DNA of 9,538 nt from UBA5336 sp039034035 (GTDB lineage: Bacteria > Pseudomonadota > Alphaproteobacteria > Caulobacterales > Hyphomonadaceae). Positions 5,523 to 9,538 of this stretch are shown one piece after another. Numbering within the stretch: the stretch's first letter is position 1; the number at the start of each line of letters is the position of its first letter. The position numbers and the translations under genes were made by a program. The notes beneath the pieces were generated by a model. It made no database searches, was not told where the DNA came from, and saw nothing but the letters and a program-made list of their open reading frames with translations. The stretch spans positions 1 through 9,538 of the forward strand of contig JBCCBN010000120.1 of the NCBI GenBank assembly GCA_039034035.1. Direction: 5' to 3'.

Positions 5523-8237
5523 ATGATCTCTTTTGCCCGCAAATTCCTCGGTACCGCGAATGACCGGCAGCTGCGCCCGCTGCGCAGCCGCGTTAGCCGG
5601 ATCAACGCCCTGGAGCCCATGTTCGAAGCGCTGTCTGACGATGCGCTGAGGGGAAAAACCAACGAATTCAGGCAACGGCTCGCCAATGGCGCTGGCCTCG
5701 ACGACATTCTGGAAGAGGCCTTTGCCGTGGTCCGGGAGGGCGCCAAACGCTCTCTCGGCATGCGGCATTTCGACGTGCAGCTCATGGGCGGCATGGTGCT
5801 GCACCGGGGTAGCATCGCCGAAATGCGGACCGGTGAGGGCAAGACGCTGGTCGCCACGCTGGCGGTCTATCTCAATGGGCTGACCGGCAAGGGCGTGCAT
5901 GTGGTCACGGTCAACGACTATCTCGCCAGCCGCGATGCTGACTGGATGGGCCAGCTCTACACCTTCCTCGGCCTGACCGTCGGCAAGGTGGTGCATGGGG
6001 TCGATGATCAGGGCCGGAAAGCGGCTTATGAGGCCGACATTACCTATGGCACGAACAATGAGTTCGGGTTCGATTATCTGCGCGACAACATGAAGTATTC
6101 GGTCGACCAGATGACCCAGCGCGGGCACCACTTCGCGATTGTTGACGAGGTCGACTCGATCCTGATCGATGAGGCGCGGACGCCGCTGATCATTTCCGGG
6201 CCAACCGATGACCGCTCCGAGCTTTATCGCTCTGTCGATGCGGTGGTGAAGACCCTCGAAGAGGATGATTTCGAGCTTGATGAGAAACAGCGCTCGGTGG
6301 TGTTTTCCGAGGAGGGCACCGAGACCGTTGAGCAGAAACTGACCGAAGCGGGCGTGCTGGAAGGCTCGCTGTGGGACCCAGCCAATATCTCGATCCTGCA
6401 CCACGCCAACCAGGCCCTTCTCGCGCACCGGATCTATCAGGCCGACAAGGACTACATCCTGAAGGGCGGCGAGGTGATGCTGATCGATGAGTTCACCGGC
6501 CGAATGATGGAAGGCCGCCGCCTGTCAGAAGGGCTGCACCAGGCCATCGAGGCCAAGGAAGGCGTGAACGTCAAGCCAGAGAACCAGACGCTGGCATCGA
6601 TCACCTTCCAGAATTATTTCCGGCTCTATGACAAGCTCGCCGGGATGACCGGTACGGCCCAGACCGAAGCATCCGAATTCGCCGACATTTACACGCTCGA
6701 CGTCATGGAATTGCCGACCAACAAGCCGATCCTCCGGCTGGACGAGGACGATGTGGTCTACCGCACCGCCCAGGCCAAGTATGACGAAATCCTAGAGGAC
6801 GTGCGCGAGTGCAATTCCCGGGGCCAGCCGGTCCTTCTGGGCACGGCATCCATTGAGAAGTCGGAACTGCTGTCCTCGATCCTGACCGCTGCGAAGATCC
6901 CGCACACGGTGCTGAATGCCCGCCACCATGAGCAGGAAGCCCAGATCGTCGCCAATGCCGGCGTGCCCGGCGCCGTGACGGTGGCCACAAACATGGCCGG
7001 CCGGGGCACCGACATCCAGCTCGGCGGTAATGTCGAGATGCGGGTGTGGAAGGAAAAAGCCGAGCAGGAAGAGAAACTCGGCCGGGAACTGACAAAGGGC
7101 GAGCTGGAAACCCTGACCGCGCAGATCCGCGCCGATATCGAGGTCCGGAAGAAGCAGGCGCTCGACGCGGGCGGGCTTTATGTCCTGGGCACCGAACGCC
7201 ATGAAAGCCGGAGGATCGACAACCAGCTCCGCGGCCGGACCGGGCGCCAGGGCGACCCCGGCAAGTCGAAATTCTACATCTCCATCCAGGATGACCTGAT
7301 GCGGATCTTCGCCGCCGACCGGATGGATTCGGTGATGCGGCGCCTGGGCATCAAGGATGATGAGGGCATCACCCATCCGTGGATGAACAAGGCGATGGAA
7401 ACTTCGCAGAAGAAGATCGAACAGCGCAATTTCGAGATCCGCAAGAACGTCCTCAAATATGACGATGTGATCAACGACCAGCGCAAGGCGATCTTCGAAC
7501 AGCGGCGCGAATTCCTCGAGGCCGAGACCGTGTCGGACACCGTCACAGAGATGCGGGAAGACGTGATCGACGCGATGGTTGCCAACACGATGCCGGAAAA
7601 GGCCTATGCCGAGCAATGGGACATCGACGGCCTCGACGAAGCGCTGAAGCGGGACATGCGGATGGATATTCCGATCCGCGAATGGGCCGCCGAGGAAGGC
7701 GTCGCCAATGAGGAAATCTCCGGCCGGCTGAAACAGGCGGCGGCCGCGGTCTATGCCGAAAAGCGGCGCCTGGCTGGCGATGAACAGGTCAATCATATCG
7801 AAAAGCAGGTCCTGCTGCAGGTCATGGACATGCAGTGGCGCCAGCATCTCCAGCAGATCGACCATCTGCGTTCGGTGATCCATCTGCGCGGCTATGGCCA
7901 GCGCGACCCGTTGAACGAGTTCAAGGAAGAAGCGTTCAAACTGTTCCAGGGTCTGATCAGCGATCTGCGCCTGATCGTGACCCGGTCCCTGATGGGCCTG
8001 CGGATCGAAGGGAGCCAGCCCAGCGCGATGCCCCCCGCCGAGGCCCCGAAAAACATGCGCGAGACCCATCTCGACCCCGATACCGGCGAGAACGAGATGG
8101 CCACCAATGAAGCCCCCGGTTCAGCGGCACAGGCTGAGGATGACTACGCCAACACGCCGCGAAATGCCCAGTGTCCATGCGGGTCTGGCAAGAAATACAA
8201 ACATTGTCACGGTAACCTCGCACGCCAGGAGGCGTGA
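5523..8237 (+). CDS. secA: Preprotein translocase ATPase SecA
   Basis: The 904-residue protein is full length (E. coli SecA has 901). It is the ATPase motor that pushes unfolded preproteins through SecYEG at the inner membrane. Walker A is MRTGEGKT (101-108), and Walker B with the following segment is DEVDSILIDEARTPLIISG (208-226). Nucleotide-binding domain 2 carries NMAGRGTDIQL (490-500) and the arginine-finger motif QLRGRTGRQGD (568-578). The helical scaffold is seen at WRQHLQQIDHLR (772-783). After a variable linker the C-terminus has the zinc motif C884-x-C886-x8-C895-H896, which in other bacteria binds SecB and phospholipid, so a SecB-dependent system is expected. The ATG at 5523 gives the typical N-terminus MISFARKFLG although no strong Shine-Dalgarno precedes it. 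An overlapping ATG at 5519 is in another frame. The gene is divergent from an exported PPIase. Confidence 0.99.
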   Translation: MISFARKFLGTANDRQLRPLRSRVSRINALEPMFEALSDDALRGKTNEFRQRLANGAGLDDILEEAFAVVREGAKRSLGMRHFDVQLMGGMVLHRGSIAEMRTGEGKTLVATLAVYLNGLTGKGVHVVTVNDYLASRDADWMGQLYTFLGLTVGKVVHGVDDQGRKAAYEADITYGTNNEFGFDYLRDNMKYSVDQMTQRGHHFAIVDEVDSILIDEARTPLIISGPTDDRSELYRSVDAVVKTLEEDDFELDEKQRSVVFSEEGTETVEQKLTEAGVLEGSLWDPANISILHHANQALLAHRIYQADKDYILKGGEVMLIDEFTGRMMEGRRLSEGLHQAIEAKEGVNVKPENQTLASITFQNYFRLYDKLAGMTGTAQTEASEFADIYTLDVMELPTNKPILRLDEDDVVYRTAQAKYDEILEDVRECNSRGQPVLLGTASIEKSELLSSILTAAKIPHTVLNARHHEQEAQIVANAGVPGAVTVATNMAGRGTDIQLGGNVEMRVWKEKAEQEEKLGRELTKGELETLTAQIRADIEVRKKQALDAGGLYVLGTERHESRRIDNQLRGRTGRQGDPGKSKFYISIQDDLMRIFAADRMDSVMRRLGIKDDEGITHPWMNKAMETSQKKIEQRNFEIRKNVLKYDDVINDQRKAIFEQRREFLEAETVSDTVTEMREDVIDAMVANTMPEKAYAEQWDIDGLDEALKRDMRMDIPIREWAAEEGVANEEISGRLKQAAAAVYAEKRRLAGDEQVNHIEKQVLLQVMDMQWRQHLQQIDHLRSVIHLRGYGQRDPLNEFKEEAFKLFQGLISDLRLIVTRSLMGLRIEGSQPSAMPPAEAPKNMRETHLDPDTGENEMATNEAPGSAAQAEDDYANTPRNAQCPCGSGKKYKHCHGNLARQEA
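8221..8236 (+). terminator. Weak hairpin spanning the secA stop codon
   Basis: CACGCC (8221-8226) pairs perfectly with GGCGTG (8231-8236) around an AGGA loop, and the stem contains most of the secA TGA. Only three T residues follow, so it is a poor rho-independent terminator. No better one is seen directly after secA, where the next element is the hexamer array. Confidence 0.25.
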
Positions 8238-8241
8238 TTTC

Positions 8242-8330
8242 GGACTGGGACTGGGACTGGGACTGGGACTGGGACTGGGACTGGGACTGGGACTGGGACT
8301 GGGACTGGGACTGGGACTGAGCCTAGGACT
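8242..8330 (+). repeat. GGGACT hexamer tandem array, G-quadruplex pattern
   Basis: Twelve perfect, uninterrupted copies of GGGACT fill 8247-8318. They are preceded by a partial copy (GGACT, 8242-8246) and followed by two decayed copies (GAGCCT 8319-8324, AGGACT 8325-8330). The array begins 4 bases after the secA stop, so it lies outside the secA coding sequence and in its transcript's 3' region. The plus strand has a GGG run every six bases with 3-base loops, the classic G-quadruplex spacing; the minus strand is C-rich. The perfect copies suggest recent expansion by slippage. Long open frames through it encode only Gly-Leu (plus) or Ser-Pro (minus) dipeptides and are not believable genes. Confidence 0.95.
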
Positions 8331-8577
8331 GGGGCCGGTGCCAGCCGGGCGCTTGAGCCGGCGGCAGGGCCGGTTTGCGCCGCGAGTTTCGCCGGAGCCG
8401 ATACGGCTGTGGAGCGTCACCCTCGATATCGTAACGGGGCAGAGGGGCTCGTTGCCGAAGGTGCCCGGCTGTTTGGATCGTGTCGCCCCGTTCGATTTGG
8501 GCCTGGCCAGCACCGGCGGCCGGCGTGGCGGGGCCGCGTCGGTTTGGGGGTCTGGTTTCTCTGATCGCTGGGCGGGG
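8331..8577. other. G-rich stretch without a convincing gene
   Basis: Together with the hexamer array, about 340 bases after secA carry no gene I can support. Open frames on both strands cross this stretch but give low-complexity Gly/Arg or Pro/Ser/Thr-rich products. They have no recognisable motif and no Shine-Dalgarno, and some overlap the secA 3' end. I see no tRNA or small-RNA fold I can defend. Confidence 0.5.
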
Positions 8578-8603
8578 TCAGGTGTGGGGGAGTGGGAGCA
8601 GGG
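8570..8603 (+). other. Second, irregular G-quadruplex candidate
   Basis: Runs of 3-5 G occur at 8570-8572, 8574-8577, 8586-8590, 8594-8596 and 8601-8603. The gaps are 1, 8, 3 and 4 bases, and the 8-base loop makes it weaker than the hexamer array. It lies on the strand opposite the small membrane gene and straddles that frame's stop codon. Confidence 0.35.
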
Positions 8604-9027
8604 TTTGGTGCTGGCGTGAGATCGGCTTGGGTGCGGGTGCACCGAGACCCGAGCTTGCGGCGCGTGCGGGTACTGGATTTGCAGCGTCGTCGCAAGCATC
8701 CGCAGGTTCAGTTCTAATCCGCAAGGCGGAATCGGTGAGCGCGTGGGCGCGCCTATCGATCACATTTGCCGGTCGCTGCTCGCCGGCGCCATAGGCGCCG
8801 GTGGCGGCGTAGAGCGTGTCTTTCCAGCCGGCATCCGGGTCGGGAAAGTGGGCGCGGACATTGTGGAACGTGCCCCAGGGGCTGACCTCGAAGAAGATGC
8901 CGATGCTGCCGCGGGCGAATTGCTCGGCCGCCCACCGGTTGTGGGTGATCACGCTCAGAATGAGGATCGGCCAGAACAGGATCCAGACATGGTCCTTGTG
9001 TTTCAAGAAGAGCGGGTCTTTGTGCAT
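8578..9027 (-). CDS. Hypothetical small membrane protein, possibly with a broken 3' end
   Basis: From the ATG at 9027 the frame encodes 149 residues. I do not recognise the family. The N-terminus is short and charged (MHKDPLFLKHKDH) and is followed by one membrane segment, about residues 14-28 (VWILFWPILILSVIT). A Trp/Phe/Gly-rich region to about residue 82 comes next (FFEVSPWGTFHNVRAHFPDP at 45-64). Of the first 82 codons only about 10 end in A or T, as expected for a real gene here. Of the last 67 about 26 do, and the protein turns into Ala/Pro/Arg-rich low complexity. Stops in both other frames lie just after the change (TGA 8762-8760, TAG 8755-8753), so a small frameshift or a recombination joint near 8780 may have replaced the original end. 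The start lacks a strong ribosome-binding site. An opposite-strand frame (8743-9114) is less likely because its third positions are less GC-rich. Confidence 0.5.
   Translation of the reverse strand: MHKDPLFLKHKDHVWILFWPILILSVITHNRWAAEQFARGSIGIFFEVSPWGTFHNVRAHFPDPDAGWKDTLYAATGAYGAGEQRPANVIDRRAHALTDSALRIRTEPADACDDAANPVPARAASSGLGAPAPKPISRQHQTLLPLPHT
8783..8801. repeat. Perfect 8-base inverted repeat with 3-base loop
   Basis: CCGGCGCC (8783-8790) and GGCGCCGG (8794-8801) flank ATA. It lies in the small membrane gene, where it encodes a near-symmetric Gly-Ala-Tyr-Gly-Ala-Gly run, and it sits where codon usage changes. It has no T-tract, so it is not a standard terminator. Confidence 0.6.
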
Positions 9028-9193
9028 CGCCCAGTGAGTATGTCCGGCGGCGCGGTGGGTCGGATTGGAGCGGGTGCCGCGGGACGGAAACGCTCGGTGG
9101 TGCGGGGGGTTTGAAGCGATAGCGGGTGGGGAAAACTGCGGGTTTGTCCGGCGCTGGACCGCCCTTTCATGGGGCGGAGGTCTATCCGAATGC

Positions 9194-9224
9194 AAAACGC
9201 CCCGGCGCAGGGGCCGGGGCGTTT
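9194..9224 (-). terminator. Rho-independent terminator of the four-cysteine gene
   Basis: AAACGCCCCGGC (9195-9206) and GCCGGGGCGTTT (9213-9224) form a perfect 12-base stem around a 6-base loop. Read on the minus strand, the stem ends in TTTT, and it starts 25 bases after the stop codon at 9250. In the plus direction the T run is three bases long, so it may also slow readthrough from the left. Confidence 0.88.
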
Positions 9225-9249
9225 CGGTTGTGTGGCTTGATCGCTGGCG

Positions 9250-9462
9250 TCAGGTGGCGCGAGCCGCGCAAGCAGCGTCTTCCAGCAGGGCATCCTTGGC
9301 TTCCTGGACGCGCGCTTCGACGGTGAGACAGGTCTCTGGCACCTGGGACTCGCCGAGCACCCGCACCTGGTCGCAGGCTTTTTTCTCGTTCTCTTTCTCG
9401 AGCACGGCGCTCTGGAGGTCGAAGCAGCGAAGCGCGACGGCGGTGTTGTCCTCGGACTCCAT
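9250..9462 (-). CDS. Hypothetical small protein with four cysteines
   Basis: The 70-residue frame from the ATG at 9462 to the TGA at 9252-9250 has strong coding bias: about 13 of 70 codons end in A or T. A proper terminator follows it. I do not recognise the family. The product is acidic, largely helical in character (AVLEKENEKKACDQVRVL at 19-36) and has cysteines at 13, 30, 45 and 65, regular enough to suggest two disulfides or a metal site. The frame stays open upstream to the window edge. Those 25 codons have poor bias (about 12 end in A or T), so I favour a start at or close to 9462. No Shine-Dalgarno precedes that ATG; the nearest, AGGAG at 9498-9494, is too far away. A longer gene with a signal peptide starting beyond the window cannot be excluded. 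Confidence 0.6.
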   Translation of the reverse strand: MESEDNTAVALRCFDLQSAVLEKENEKKACDQVRVLGESQVPETCLTVEARVQEAKDALLEDAACAARAT

Positions 9463-9538
9463 GAAGGGGGCATGAGTGGTTTTCTGAACAATACTCCTGT
9501 GGTAGCAATGTTCATTCCCGTGGTCAGTGACTGGTCGC

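Noticed and set aside
6792..8069. 425-codon minus-strand frame inside secA
   Set aside because: It is a mirror frame of the SecA coding sequence with no recognisable motif and no translation signal.
8242..8330. Possible CRISPR-like array
   Set aside because: The units are 6 bases long and directly abutting with no spacers, so this is a simple tandem repeat.
8107..8699. Long open frames on both strands through the hexamer array (Gly-Leu repeats on plus 8107-8619, Ser-Pro repeats on minus 8121-8699)
   Set aside because: They exist because a 6-base repeat without stops keeps frames open. They overlap the secA 3' end, have no Shine-Dalgarno, and are low complexity throughout.
8743..9114. Plus-strand frame of 123 codons opposite the small membrane gene
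   Set aside because: Its third codon positions are less GC-rich than those of the minus frame, it lacks a Shine-Dalgarno, and the minus frame has a clear membrane segment. I keep some doubt.
9157..9182. Imperfect hairpin between the terminator and the small membrane gene
   Set aside because: Only 4-6 base pairs with a bulge and no T-tract; too weak to call a terminator or structured RNA.
9003..9515. Minus-strand 170-codon frame overlapping the four-cysteine gene and its terminator
   Set aside because: The product is Arg/Pro/Ser-rich and reads through the terminator stem; the 9250-9462 frame has much better codon bias.

Overview
The window is about 9.5 kb of high-GC DNA that looks like an ordinary chromosomal segment of an alphaproteobacterium. 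The protein signatures fit best: an NDUFAF5-type methyltransferase, an alphaproteobacterial-style ArgJ, and a 904-residue SecA ending in a zinc-binding tail. A member of the Caulobacterales/Hyphomonadaceae-Maricaulaceae side is my inference; no rRNA, tRNA or species marker is present. I see no phage, transposon, CRISPR array or toxin-antitoxin module.

Layout, left to right. The window opens inside a plus-strand SAM-dependent methyltransferase (1-810, 5' end missing). Next is a plus-strand TPR lipoprotein (938-2731). It converges, with 16 bases between, on a three-gene minus-strand unit whose transcription order is parvulin-type PPIase lipoprotein (5321-4419), argJ (4422-3172, GTGA overlap) and mutT (3158-2748, 13-base gap). 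A 201-base divergent intergenic region (5322-5522) separates this unit from plus-strand secA (5523-8237). It carries two copies of a 9-base direct repeat just before secA.

Downstream of secA the coding density falls. Four bases after the stop codon lies a tandem array of the hexamer GGGACT with 12 perfect copies, which is also a textbook G-quadruplex pattern. About 250 bases of G-rich sequence with no convincing gene follow. A small minus-strand membrane protein (9027-8578) comes next; its codon usage is convincing only in its first half. Last is a small four-cysteine minus-strand protein (9462-9250) with a clear rho-independent terminator at 9194-9224.

Functional links. SecA is the Sec export motor. 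The divergent PPIase and the TPR protein both carry lipoprotein signal peptides, so they would be exported by that pathway. ArgJ (arginine synthesis) and MutT (nucleotide-pool sanitation) are housekeeping genes sharing the PPIase transcript. The core of the window is conventional. The features worth a second look are the hexamer/G4 array at the secA 3' end, the repeat in front of secA, the possible frame disruption in the small membrane gene, the CXXCH motif in the TPR lipoprotein and the unrecognised four-cysteine protein.
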